Below are positions 1 to 9,536 of a stretch of DNA of 64,000 nucleotides, one piece after another. The stretch is from NCBI GenBank assembly GCA_029582165.1, contig CM055884.1:19065037-19129036 (forward strand), given 5' to 3'. The position numbers were made by a program, and so were the translations under genes. Under the pieces are notes generated by a model. That model saw only the letters and a program-made list of their open reading frames with translations, was not told the DNA's origin and searched no databases. Within the stretch, counting starts at the first letter, position 1, and the number at the start of each line of letters is the position of its first letter. The stretch comes from Portulaca oleracea (lineage: Eukaryota; Streptophyta; Magnoliopsida; Caryophyllales; Portulacaceae).

Positions 1-560
1 CCATGTTTAAGTTGTGTTGCTTGACGTTATTCATCTTGAGCCTTTGTCGAGTAGCCTCCGCACCTTCCATAGGCGTCTTATCTCCACCTTGTCCCTTGCT
101 CTTATCATCGTCCTAGGATGTCTTGTCTGTTGATTCCTTGGGAGGCTTCTCGGTTGAAGTTAGTTGCGCCTTTTCGGATGAAGGTACTTGAACCGCCTTG
201 GGAGAGATTTTAATGTTAACCACATAGGCCACATTGAGAGTAGTAAGCAAGAAATGCATATCGCTTTTCTGACACCGAAAGTCCACTCCTTCAAGTCGTT
301 CTAGCTTTTGAAAATTGCTAGACATGTCACGAAGTGAGGCCATACTAAATAGTTCTTAAGATTGTTGGAGGAAAGAGAGTATGTTATAAATTCTAATGGT
401 GAACTCACTTAGGATATCACTAAGAGTTGTGGATGAACACACTTTCCGTAAGAGCTATTTACTATACCGTAAATGTTCAAAGTAATCAAACTTAACACTT
501 AACACACTCAAGAATGTTGTTACTCACTTGAAACACTCTAGTATAGTTGCAGTTTGGATA
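1..560. repeat. 560-bp direct repeat, copy 1 (partner 4719-5278)
   Basis: This stretch is repeated almost base for base at 4719-5278, in the same orientation and 4718 bp away. Both copies hold the first part of a minus-strand copia gag plus about 215 bp of leader. Both lose similarity at the same base, after AGTTTGGATA; copy 1 may extend left of the window. The copies are not LTRs, since they contain a gag start and lack TG/CA ends. Either a second element copy or a segmental duplication would explain them. Confidence 0.9.
113..343 (-). pseudogene. Copia gag N-terminal fragment, copy 1
   Basis: A 76-residue minus-strand frame opens with MASLRDMSSNFQKLERLEG and continues with FRCQKSDMHFLLTTLNVAYV. 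This resembles the start of the plant Ty1/copia capsid domain (UBN2/DUF4219 type, usually with F-R-R-W-Q-K-K-M-H-F-L-L). The usual RW is replaced by C, so the copy is slightly altered. It stops after about 75 residues, while a full copia gag has 250-400. No zinc knuckle or pol follows within the window on the left. It is a fragment of a retrotransposon capsid gene and no product is expected. Confidence 0.75.
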
Positions 561-2035
561 CACTGTTCAACACAATTAAGGCAATAAGACCCAAATTTTG
601 AACTAAAACACATACAAAAAGAGGGATAAATAATTGAGAAAGGGAATAGTTATCTAGATTTTTATAGGTTTATCTCACCAGAGACACAAAGTCACTCATC
701 TCACTCATCTACGACAAATAAATGATGGCGATTTAGGTTCTCTAGGATTTAGCTACTAGTTAGTTCACAACAAAATAAACTATTAACAAAAAGAGCCAAG
801 TACATGAACATACATAGGACAGAGAAAGAGAGATATTGTCACGGACTAGAAAAGCAAACAAGAAAAACAAGAATCGACCAAAATTGAGAAGAAAATTACA
901 TACCGTAAATGAGAGTAGTAAGACCTATGAAAGTTTAAAATAGGAAAGCAAGGTAACCTACCTGAATTTCCATAAGGCTCCTGACTAGTTTGAAATTGCA
1001 TAAATTGCAAGGGCTATAGCACCAGTAGGATCAATCCACTAGGAAAACATGTCACCAAGAATTGCAGCAAGTTAACCGACCACATTTGTTACCACATCAA
1101 AGTAATGATCCTATGCCAAAACATAACAGAATTGTTCAAAAACAATAATGTAAAACAGCAAGTAGAGAAAGGATAGAGCATGTTTAATTGTCACTATACC
1201 TTAGCATAAGCTCAAACAATTTCATTTCAAGAGCTTCTGTAGTAAAAGAAGAGTTCAAGCTTCACTACAGTAGTTGTTCCCTTAACCATACACATTCATT
1301 TAATTTTTCACTTTTGGATCATTTTCGTTGGGATTCCTTACAAGTTAATCCTCACAATTCACAAGATTCTTGGGGTTCCCTTTTTTTTCAGCTTGTGTTC
1401 AGTTCGTGTTTACTGTTGTAGTATACTCTAAATTTAGAGTATACTACATTCTGAATTAATAAGATACAAGCGAGTTGAATTTTGAATTGTAGCCAAATTT
1501 TGTTGAGTTCTCATGAACATTTACGATAGGTTAAAAGACCTAAGAATTACACATAAAGTGCACAGGGTCATATCTAGGAACATCCACAGTTACCATCATG
1601 AGGTAGAGTTCACTTTACAATTAAAGTTATCCCAAGAGATTTTCTCGATCATGACCCATTACTTCCACACAAACCTTTTCGATCATAACAATGACACTCA
1701 ACTAGAATAATATAGCCAAAACCCAAAAGAAATAACTAATTAAAAAAACAAGTCAAAACCAGATATAGATAGTGAGAAGAAGAAGAAGAAAGTAAAGAGG
1801 AGACGTATACCAATGCTTTCGGGAGAGGATGAAACACAAAAGAAGAGACGAAGACGACGACATTTAAATGGATAACACTTCATGTGGAATTTCTTAGTAA
1901 ATTTTTGAGAAGGTGAAGAGGAGACGTACCAGAGAGTAAGCCGCCGAGAAGTAGAAGAAAAAGAGAAGGAAGGGGAGAATGGGGAAAGTTAGGGTTTGCT
2001 TTTCAATTTGTTTCAACTTTCAATACACGGTGGTA
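561..2035. other. No convincing gene; possible minus-strand gene-leader remnant
   Basis: This 1.5-kb stretch has only short AT-rich frames without recognisable domains. Its right end, read on the minus strand (about 2030 to 1780), looks like a plant 5' leader: an AAACCCTAACTTT motif, a CT-rich run, a GGCGGCTTACTCTCTG segment, then GTACGTCTCCTCTTCACC, a possible splice donor. A similar GTATACGTCTCCTCTTTAC follows about 120 bp further on. It could be the remains of a host-gene first exon or chance composition. No coding exon was found. Confidence 0.3.
1417..1448. repeat. Perfect 32-bp palindrome
   Basis: The sequence is its own reverse complement over 32 bp, centred between 1432 and 1433. Each half reads TGTAGTATACTCTAAA from the outside in. 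There is no spacer, so it would extrude as a cruciform or fold as a hairpin only with a tight loop. It may be the fused ends of a small inverted-repeat element. The 13-mer GTATACTCTAAAT recurs near 24411. Confidence 0.9.
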
Positions 2036-2061
2036 GCCAGGAGGTTTATTTTATGAAGGCA

Positions 2062-2143
2062 TTAGCTGCACTTATATGTGTAGGTCTTGTTCCTTGCACT
2101 TGTAAGAGTGGTTGTATTTCTATACACTTATATGTGCAGCTAA
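2062..2143. repeat. Short inverted repeat, about 82 bp
   Basis: The left arm TTAGCTGCACTTATATGTG is matched, inverted and slightly altered, by an arm ending at 2143 (CACTTATATGTGCAGCTAA). About 40 bp separate them. GCACTTATAT-like words continue to about 2195. It has the size and form of a very small foldback or MITE remnant, and no clear target duplication was seen. Confidence 0.6.
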
Positions 2144-2224
2144 TTTGATGGGTTTTAATTTTGCACTTATATTATCTGCACTTAAGTAAGTGCGCCTTGT
2201 AATGGAGCATGTTTTTTTACTAGT

Positions 2225-2800
2225 GACTTATTTCATCATTATTTCTAATGATCTTAATATCAAGAATTACATCTGCTTCACCCATGTCCTTCATAGAGAA
2301 GTTAGAGGATAGAAATTCTTTGGTCTTATTAACTTGTTCCATGTCAGTCCCATGGATCAACATGTCATCAACGTATAAGCAAATGATCACCCCTTTGTCC
2401 TTTTCAAACTTATAGTGTATGCACTTATCCGAGTCGTTGGTCTAATACCAACTTGAAAGCACTACTTCATCAAACTTTTGATGCTATTTCTTAGGTGTGT
2501 GCTTAAGTCCATATAAACTCCTTATAAGTTAACAAACTTTCTTTTCTTAACCTTCAACAACAAACCCTTCGGGTTCTTCCATATACCCCTCTTCTTCTAG
2601 ATCTCCATTTAAGAATGTTGTCTTGACATCCATTTGATGGATTACTAGCTTACGGATAGTAGCCAAAGCCAACAATACACTTACTGAAGCTATCCCACCT
2701 ACCGGTACATATGTATCAAAGCAGTCAATACCGTACTTTTTAGTATAACCCCCTAATAACCAACCGTGCTTTATATCTCTCACTGGTACCATCTACTCTC
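2225..2800 (-). pseudogene. Copia H reverse transcriptase fragment
   Basis: The minus-strand frame at 2792-2547 reads through the N-terminal palm of a copia RT, including DVKTTFLNGDLEEEGYMEEP, where plant copia elements usually have D-V-K-[TS]-A-F-L-N-G. After an interruption the catalytic YVDDM is intact (codons at 2361-2375), followed by the N-F-S-M-K-D-M-G-E-A-D-V-I-L segment. RNase H is missing, as the sequence ends near 2220. It is a dead fragment of the polymerase that copies element RNA into DNA. Confidence 0.85.
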
Positions 2801-3487
2801 TTTTTCCTTTTAAATATCCATTTAGTGGTAATTGGTTTACTACCAGAAGGAAGATCAACAAACATCCAAACATTGTTTTCCCTTATAGAATCAATATCAT
2901 CTTGTACTGCTTCCTTCTACAAAGAAGCATCATGAGATTGCATAACTTCGTTAAAAGTCTTTGGATCTTTTTCTATGCTGTACATACATAAGGTCTCTCT
3001 TTTAATCGAGTCCCTTGAACCTTCTACTAAATATGCATAGAAGTCTAAAACAAAATCCTTTCATTTCCTTGCTCTTTTACTCCTCGTTAATTCTAAATGG
3101 AAATTTCCCTACAACCCCAAATCCTAAAATGAAAGGATTTTGTTTTGGACTTCTATAGAAGTCCCTTGAACCTAATTTCCTTTTTTTAGGTTCCAGGACC
3201 CTTACAATGACCCTAGAACCCCAAATCCTAAAATACTTTAGATTTGGTTTCTTTTTGCTCCATAAATTATATGGGGTACTAGAACTTCCTTATATTGGAA
3301 CTCTATTTAAAATATAACAAGCCGTTAAAATGGCTTCACACCAAAATCTATTACTTAAATCAGGGTTAGACAACATAGAACTCACCATTTCTTTTAAAGT
3401 TTTATTTTTACTTTCCATAACCCCATTTTGTTGTGGTGTATACGGGGCGGTTGTCTCATGTACAATCCTTGTTTCTTGGAAAAACTT

Positions 3488-3808
3488 TTAATCATAAAAT
3501 TCTCCTACTCTATCGAATCTTAAAACTTTAATCAAGATCTCACATTGTAATTCTCTTCTAATTCTGTAAACTTTAAACATTTCAAGTCTTTCATCTTCAG
3601 AACTGAAAAGATAAACTTGGCAAAATCTAGAATAATCATCAGTTAAAGTCACATAATACTTACCACCTATAGAGGATGTACTATGAAAATCACCTAAATC
3701 ACTATAAATTAAATCAAGCAATTTAGATGTTCTTTTTACACTTGATATTGTACTTTTAGTGATTTTGTTAAGCATGCGTGTCCTACACTTTTCTATGTCA
3801 TCATTCAA
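3488..3808 (-). pseudogene. Copia H integrase core fragment
   Basis: The 106-residue minus-strand frame includes LLDLIYSDLGDF, the region of the first catalytic Asp (usually L-x-H-[ST]-D-[LV]-C-G-P), then GGKYYVTLTDDYSRFCQVYL, the typical second strand of the copia integrase core (G-[GS]-x-[RK]-Y-F-[VI]-T-F-[IV]-D-D-[YF]-S-R). It ends near the second catalytic Asp (RFDRVGEF, commonly R-[ST]-D-[NR]-G-x-E-[FY]). The catalytic Glu segment is not in frame. It joins element DNA to the chromosome in intact copies; this one is broken. Confidence 0.85.
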
Positions 3809-3816
3809 TTTAGGAA

Positions 3817-4300
3817 TTAGATCAAGATTGGAAATACTTTCAACTTTTTAAAGTTCACATGTCCTAATCTAGCATGCCATCTGAAAGAACTATTCAAACT
3901 TGACACATGCATATAAGTAGAAATCATGCCATCTTTATTACTTTTAGCATTCAACTTAAACATTTCACCATAAACATATCCCTTCCCTACAAAAGTCCAT
4001 CCCTTAGAAAGTACATAGTTATCCCTATCGTAAACTTGCATAAAACCAAACTTGCTAAGGAGATAATTGGATACTAGATTCTTACAAACTTCCGGAGCTA
4101 AATACACAACATTAAAAAAAATATATATTTCCCAGAAGTGAAAGTGAGTTCCACACGCCCAATGACTTCAATTTTAACCGGATGGTTGGTTCCCATGTAC
4201 AGTTTTACACCATCATCCGCTGGTTTGAGAGTCTTGAATAAACTCTTGTCAATGAAAACAATGGCTTGACGCTCCCGAGTCTATGTACCAATCATTACTA
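3817..4300 (-). pseudogene. Copia H protease site and GAG-pre-integrase domain
   Basis: At the right end one minus-strand frame reads WYIDSGASSH, the copia aspartic protease active site (D-S-G codons at 4273-4281), followed quickly by stops. A separate frame, 4107-3817, carries the GAG-pre-integrase region with FRWHARLGHVNFKKL, the W-H-x-R-[LM]-G-H signature of its His/Cys zinc-binding part. The Cys pair expected later is not in this frame. In intact elements the protease releases capsid, integrase and RT from the polyprotein. Confidence 0.8.
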
Positions 4301-4718
4301 CCAATGGAGACCATATTGATTTGATCCTTAATCATAACCACAAAGGAATTAGGTTCCTTCTCCTAGCTCTTGCCTTTAGATGTATCTTTGTTCAAAAAGC
4401 CATGCTTCTTTTTCTATTGGTAACACTCTATCTTTGTGTTCCCCAGTTTGCCACATTCCCTACAAACTTGTTTAGGCTTTTGGATTCACTTGCTAATTTT
4501 GTTGTGGCTCCACATTATTGTTTCCCTTATTCTCTTGCACCATATCGACCTTTGATTGCTCTTTGGTACCATCTTGTAGGCGTTACTCTTATTCAATCCT
4601 AAAATGATTAGCCAATCCTTCAACAGACATAGCCCCTTTCAAGTGCATGAGTGTTCTTTTAGTTTCATTCCAAGAAGGAGGTAACATGTCAATGATAGAG
4701 GATCGATTATAGATTCAT

Positions 4719-5278
4719 CCATGTTTAAGTTGTGTTGCTTGACGTTACTCATTTTGAGCCTTTGTCGAGTAGCCTCCGCATCTTCCATAGGCGTCTTATC
4801 TCCACCTTGTCCCTTGCTCTTATCATCGTCCTAGGATGTCTTGTCTGTTGATTCCTTGGGAGGCTTCTCGGTTGAAGTTAGTTGCGCCTTTTCGGATGAA
4901 GGTACTTGAACCGCCTTGGGAGAGATTTTAATGTTAACCACATAGGCCACATTGAGAGTAGTAAGCAAGAAATGCATATCGCTTTTCTAACACCGAAAGT
5001 CCACTCCTTCAAGTCGTTCTAGCTTTTGAAAATTGCTAGACATGTCACGAAGTGAGGCCATACTAAATAGTTCTTAAGATTGTTGGAGGAAAGAGAGTAT
5101 GTTATAAATTCCAATGGTGAACTCACTTAGGATATCACTAAGAGTTGGGGATGAACACACTTTTCGTAAGAACTATTTACTATACCGTAAATGTTCAAAG
5201 TAATCAAACTTAGCACTTAACACACTCAAGAATATTGTTACTCACTTGAAACACTCTAGTATAGTTGCAGTTTGGATA
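4719..5278 (-). pseudogene. Copia H gag start and leader (direct repeat copy 2)
   Basis: This is the second copy of the 560-bp repeat at 1-560 and sits in the right place to be the gag start of H. The gag ATG is the complement of 5059-5061. A C-to-T change on the coding strand turns the Gln codon of copy 1 into TAG (complement of 4987-4989), so translation would stop after about 25 residues. Just below 4719 the capsid reading continues in pieces toward the protease. Leader sequence occupies 5062-5278. Confidence 0.8.
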
Positions 5279-5773
5279 AGAATGATAGATTGTGATTATA
5301 GGATGGTGAGATCAAATGGCTAGAGAATGTATCCTATTTATCTGAGACTTCTCCCCCTCTTCATACCCTAAGTCAAAGGACTTAATTAAGGTCCTTAATG
5401 AGTATATTGATCTTGAATAAGTCTATTGACGATGAGGTATAATGATGTTAAGGCTGTTGGATACTTACATCTGATATAAAATTGAGATTATTACTTAATG
5501 CTAAGATCATATTGCCGCTAGAGCATTAAAACAACTCCTGGACTTCAACATAGTCTATCTTGGAGCACCACGGTCCGTGGTGCCTCAACACGGTCTGTGT
5601 TGAGCACAGAGAGCTTAAACTTGCTCTCTAAAGACTAGCACGACCCGTGCTGGTCTTGTATCCACCCGTGTTAATCATATTTCTTATGTTTATCCTATAT
5701 ATGACTCTTATACTTGTTCCATATGATTTCTCATGCTATATAATCTTCTTATACTCTTGAAATAATCCCAACA
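5279..5773 (-). mobile_element. 5' LTR of copia H
   Basis: Read on the minus strand it starts TGTTGGGATTATTTC at 5773, the usual TGTTGG start of plant copia LTRs. A TATA-like ATAAATAG lies at the complement of 5334-5341. The inner end is uncertain: similarity to the other leader copy begins at 5278 and no clear CA plus primer-binding site is seen. The upstream part carries the palindromes described separately. Confidence 0.6.
5565..5651. promoter_or_regulatory. Palindrome cluster in copia H LTR
   Basis: Three short palindromes lie in 87 bp: GCACCACGGTCCGTGGTGC (5565-5583, perfect apart from the central base), CAACACGGTCTGTGTTG (5586-5602, one mismatch) and AGCACGACCCGTGCT (5637-5651). They share the ACGGT half-site found in LTRs of other families in this window. 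They lie upstream of the TATA-like box in element orientation. A role in protein binding or RNA folding is inferred from position and recurrence only. Confidence 0.75.
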
Positions 5774-6351
5774 ATTTTCCCTTTGCAAGGCATGTGTTCG
5801 ATGAAATGCTCATGAGAGTGACAATATGCTTTTCTTGGGCAATTGATTTATGCTGAGAAGTGAGGTCAATTTGCTAGTGTTGGTAGAGAAAATGGTTACA
5901 GTTTTGACATGAGAATGTTGAATTCTGACTAGGTTTAGTGTTGGCCTCCTTATAGCTTAATTAGACTAACTCTATGAGAATAAGCAGTTAGGATAGTTAA
6001 GCTAGCCCCTAACTCTCGAGACTAAGCTCGGGCGAAGTCTCTGACCCTCAAGAGAGGGCTTTAGCGAGTCACTGACCCTCAAGAGAGGGCTTAAGCGTAA
6101 TCTAATAATGCAATCGACCCCTCTTAATTACTTATATAGAATTAATAGATTGGGTCAGTCAGATTGATTAGTTGTTGAATATTGTTTTCATTACCCAAAC
6201 ATTTTTTTTTTCTATTTTTATAATTTGATATTTGATCATTACCACCACCATCCTTGGTTAATCTACCAAGCTCAAAACACTTGAGTAAGTTCTGAGCGCC
6301 TGGAACACAACTCCATATGGATACGATAGCTGTACTCCCAAAAGTACAACA
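5774..6351 (+). mobile_element. 5' LTR of B, 3' part only
   Basis: This 578-bp piece matches the last part of the right LTR of B (from about 23115) with scattered substitutions and small indels. It contains the repeated CTGACCCTCAAGAGAGGGCT words around 6040-6090. It ends GTACAACA, parallel to GTAAAACA at 23702. Its left end coincides with the tip of the minus-strand copia LTR (CCCAACA at 5767-5773). Confidence 0.75.
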
Positions 6352-6432
6352 ACAACTTTTATTGCTTGTAAGGTCGGGATTGAGTGAATGTTTTTGCCAC
6401 TTGACTATGTGATCTTTGAAATGAAGTACAAC

Positions 6433-8152
6433 TGTTAACTGCGTTTTATGATTATGTTTTTAGGGGTTTTCAATAGTGAATTAGGGATAATTTTATGTGT
6501 GAACATTGATTTATATTCCAATTTCTCTACTACCCTTGGTGTTGTTATTTTTTAATGTAAATTTGTAGGTTTTGAGGCTAAAACACCAATTTTCTCTCAA
6601 CATTTTGACGAGATTGAGTACACCATGGACCTCCCCTACTAAATACCAAGCCGTGGTATAAATTTGGAATCCAACGGACGTCGAAACCCATGGCCAGAGG
6701 CCACCACGGTTTGACCATGGTGGACCTCACGGTCCGTGGCGCAGCAACAATTGTTATTGGGCATGAAATTCATCCAATTCATTTCAAACCATTTACTCGG
6801 TCCAACACAAAAGAGAGAAGGGGAGGCCAAGCAATTAGTTGTCATTGGGCCAAGCCTTGATTCGGTCCAATAGAAGAAGGGAAGAGTGGAGGCATTGGTC
6901 CACCATTCCATTCGCGCAGCACAAATAACAAAATAGGAGTGGAAGCCCAGGCCCCTCACTCGGCCCAATGAGAGGAGAGAGAAGTGGAAAGGAATTCATA
7001 GCATTCACCCAACCATTTATGCGGCCTCAATGATAAAAGAGTGGGAAGTGGAGGAATTTGTGAAGATTGGGGCAGCCATTCATTTCGTCCAATTAAGAAA
7101 AGAGAAAAGTAAGGGCAATGCAATTCACTTCGTTCAGCCCATTCATTCACTTTGGCCAATGAAAGAAGGAGAAAGTGGAGGCACATTTTTCTTCTTTTAT
7201 TCGATCATTCCAACCATTCATCCATCAAGAGAGAAAACCCAATTCATCTCTCCAATCATCAATTACTCCATCAAGATTCAAGATTGAGAATGTTTCAAAG
7301 AGGAGCGAAGTTCGAGATTCAGGAAGAAACCATTATTACTTTCGAGGAAGACACACCCCGGGATCGAAAGACTCGACTATTGTAATTCCTTGTAATTATA
7401 TTTCTTTTCAATTTCTTCTTTGTTTTGAGAATTAATCATGATGTTTGGAACTTGTGTGGTACTTTTCTGGAATATGAGTGAGTAGTTTCTTTGAATTCTA
7501 TGGTTTTGCAACCCGAAACAATGTAATTCGATTTAATATTATTAGTTTGTACGTGCATGAATTCTTGATTAGAGTCAATAGAAGGTTGTGTTTTCCATGT
7601 TCATGTGTGTTCTTTGAGCGCTCGAATATTCATGAGTTTAAGATTAACCTGAGAAGTACTGAAAGATGAATTAGGATAATCTAACTACCAACCTTTCAAC
7701 ATAGTTTTGTGAAATTTGTGAAAAGAATAGCAGACTAGGGAACCTTTTGATAACTATAATATATTTTAGACCTTCAACTTTGATTAACTTGAAAAGCATA
7801 TGAAAGTTGTAATTTAGGTTAATCGAGGTAATTCTATTAGCATCGAAAGAGAAGTATAGTTCTTATGGTTGTCGTTCTTGATTCGTTCTTGAATATATGA
7901 TTGTGCAGGCTAGGTTTTAGTAATCGAGCTCGTTGTTAGGTTAGCATCTCCTTAGAAGTCTTTCTCCATTGATTAAACCTTCGATAGATTTATTTGCTTT
8001 ATTAGTTTAATTAGTTCCTAAAACATTCCTGAATCAAAACCTGATGAGCTTAGAAATCGCATTGGAGATTAGTTTTCTGTGCTGCTAGTTGAGTCCTTGT
8101 GGGATCGACCTTGACATGCTACTACGTACATCGTGCGCTTGCGGCCTGGTCA
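6433..8152 (+). mobile_element. Left LTR of element A (1720 bp)
   Basis: It begins TGTTAACTGCG (TGATAACTGC in the partner, 19820) and ends GGCCTGGTCA just before the primer site. It matches 19820-21421 along its length. The palindromic segment at 6701-6738 contains CACGGTCCGTG. The end region GTGGGATCGACCTTGA is shared with the LTR ends of element E (56679 and 62870), showing the two families are related. Confidence 0.9.
6701..6738. promoter_or_regulatory. Palindromes in left LTR of A
   Basis: CCACCACGGTTTGACCATGG (6701-6720) and CACGGTCCGTG (6728-6738, perfect apart from the centre) lie next to each other. The equivalent part of the right LTR (20085-20125) has decayed versions, for example CATGGTCCGTG. 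They use the same ACGGT half-site as clusters in unrelated elements. No clear TATA box was found nearby, unlike the other families. Confidence 0.65.
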
Positions 8153-8159
8153 AGTTTTG

Positions 8160-8177
8160 TGGCGCCATTGTCGGGGA
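8160..8177 (+). other. Primer-binding site of A (tRNA-Asp type)
   Basis: TGGCGCCATTGTCGGGGA lies seven bases after the LTR end. It differs at two positions from the perfect site TGGCGCCGTTGCCGGGGA seen in E at 56730. The perfect form is complementary to the 3' end of plant tRNA-Asp, the primer used by Athila/Tat elements. Confidence 0.9.
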
Positions 8178-8281
8178 CTCTGTCCCTAGCAGCCATTAAA
8201 CGAATACTCTTAGGTTGACTAAGCTGTTTTCTTTTTTCTTTTTTCTTTCTTTTTCTTTTTCTTTTTCTTTTCTTTTTATCT

Positions 8282-8685
8282 TTGATTTTCAAAAGAAAAA
8301 ACAAAACAAAAAAGGCAATTCTTGATTTTCCCCAATTTAAGCAGGAATTATTTTGGCACTATTTTGAGCGATTACTTGCATGTCCTATTCCATGTGGTAT
8401 TGTGCCTGGGAAATCAGATATTCTTGACATTGTTGCTTTGGGGGTGAATAGTGAGACTCGTACTCTATTAGAGTATTTTGGTTTCTATTATGCTCAAACT
8501 GTTGATGAAGCTTGGAGTTTGCTTGAGTGACTTGCACGTGATACTCTTGATTTTGAAAATTCTTATTGTGCATCTAGTTACTCTTTCTCCAATACTTGTG
8601 CATCTCATGCTAGATTATATACTCAACCCCATTGTTTGCCTCCTTGTCGTTTGTGTAATTCTCTTTACCACGATGTTCCTACTGC
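8282..8685 (+). pseudogene. Gag-like short frame of element A, first part
   Basis: The frame contains FKQELFWHYFERLLACPIPC and later YYAQTVDEAWSLLE. This matches the layout of the C-terminal half of the Athila/Tat capsid domain, where E has FKDLLRQCPHHGL and IMSKTVAELQTLIEEMA. The N-terminal half is missing, so the element encodes at most a mini-gag. A TGA at 8528-8530 interrupts it. It has no ATG near its start and follows a long pyrimidine tract (8226-8280). Copia I cuts the frame at 8685; the reading continues at 17354. Whether any protein is made is unknown. Confidence 0.55.
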
Positions 8686-9519
8686 TAGGTTTTAGATTAT
8701 TTATTTCCTAAACAGAAACAAATTAATTGGCGGAATATTCATAATGATTATAAAACAATTAATCACAACAATTGCAGAGGCTTTAGTAATTATACCTGAT
8801 CGCTAATCCGGCTGATGAAGAGGTTGACCTTTGAGATTCCAATGCTGAAATTCTCTACTAAAAGTCCACGCAGCACTCCGGGAACTCGACTGCTAGATCG
8901 ACCTGATCGAGACAGATCTCAATCTAAAGATGTATGTATTTCGTTATAGGGGGTTGTTTCAAGAAAACGATAACTGCAAACTAAGAGAGAGAGAGAGAGG
9001 AACTCAGGAAATCACCCTGGAATCTCTCTAAAAGTCTTAAGAAGTTCCCTCGATAAATCTCTCAGAGAGACTCCTATTTATAGAGTTTTAATGACTTGGT
9101 GAAAGGGTTACTAAAACCCTAATGGCTGATCTAATTGACGGCGCATTCTCAGGCCTAACAAGGTCCGTGTTGAGGCAACATGGTCTGTGTTGGCCTCCAG
9201 AATGTCCATTAAATCGGCCCATGGACACCACGGTCCATGGTGTCCCAACACGGTCCGTGTTGAAACCCAATTCGGTCCGTGTTGGGCTGATTTCTCATAG
9301 AAATCAGTTCGCAACATTTCTAAACATAATACAATATTATTTAGGTTACATACATTGTTCCAGGGCACTGACTGGTGTGACCCAGTAGGACCAAATAATA
9401 TAGTTGTAATTAAACACATTCAATTACTAATTATAGAGGTCTCTAGCAAGACATATAATTACTAAATTACTTTGGTTAAATCTCCGTGTATATCGAACAT
9501 TGTCGGGGCATTCCCAACA
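8686..9519 (-). mobile_element. 3' LTR of copia I
   Basis: Minus-strand start is TGTTGGGAATGCCCC (9519 down). The other end is at 8686, where TA replaces the TG seen at 16561. It is the same sequence as 16561-17353, but holds about 60 extra bases near 8930-8985 (missing in the partner) and one palindrome fewer. The TATA box CTATAAATAG is the complement of 9074-9083. Confidence 0.9.
9074..9284 (-). promoter_or_regulatory. TATA box and palindrome cluster, 3' LTR of copia I
   Basis: In element orientation five palindrome-like units come first (9284 down to 9157), then the TATA box (9083-9074). The best unit is CAACACGGTCCGTGTTG at 9246-9262, a 17-bp palindrome perfect around one central base. 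Others are 9157-9172, 9176-9192, 9224-9242 and a half unit at 9268-9284. Position just upstream of TATA suggests a promoter role, which is an inference. Confidence 0.75.
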
Positions 9520-9536
9520 ATCTCCCACTTGTCCCA
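9520..9536 (-). other. Polypurine tract of copia I
   Basis: Read on the minus strand this is ACAAGTGGGAGAT, directly before the LTR start. Plant copia elements usually have A-A-G-T-G-G-G-A-G here. It is the RNase H-resistant primer for plus-strand synthesis and confirms the minus orientation. Confidence 0.85.

Larger units (their letters stand above)
2220..5773 (-). mobile_element. Copia H: truncated, decayed Ty1/copia retrotransposon
   Basis: Copia domains lie in normal order on the minus strand: LTR (5773 down to about 5279), leader and gag start (5278-4831), protease and GAG-pre-integrase (about 4300-3817), integrase (3808-3488) and reverse transcriptase (about 2800-2225). The protease-integrase-RT order defines copia. 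The frame runs cleanly to about 2225, then ends at a T-run near 2215 without RNase H or a 3' LTR, so the 3' end is missing. Many frameshifts and stops separate the domains. No tRNA-Met primer site is visible below the LTR. On its right it ends exactly where the LTR of B resumes, as expected if H inserted into B. Confidence 0.85.

Noticed and set aside
1188..1710. Plus-strand frames of 65-77 codons as genes
   Set aside because: Low-complexity, no domain, in AT-rich sequence with frames of this size on all strands.
1..5278. The 560-bp direct repeats as LTRs of one element
   Set aside because: They contain a gag start, lack TG/CA ends, and no primer site or purine tract lies next to them.
6639..7435. 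Overlapping frames in the LTR of A, repeated at 20216-20770
   Set aside because: They lie in LTRs, overlap on both strands, and differ between the two LTRs by frame-breaking changes.
9111..9419. Frames over the palindrome cluster of copia I (also 16926-17132)
   Set aside because: Palindromes produce similar translations on both strands; no domain.
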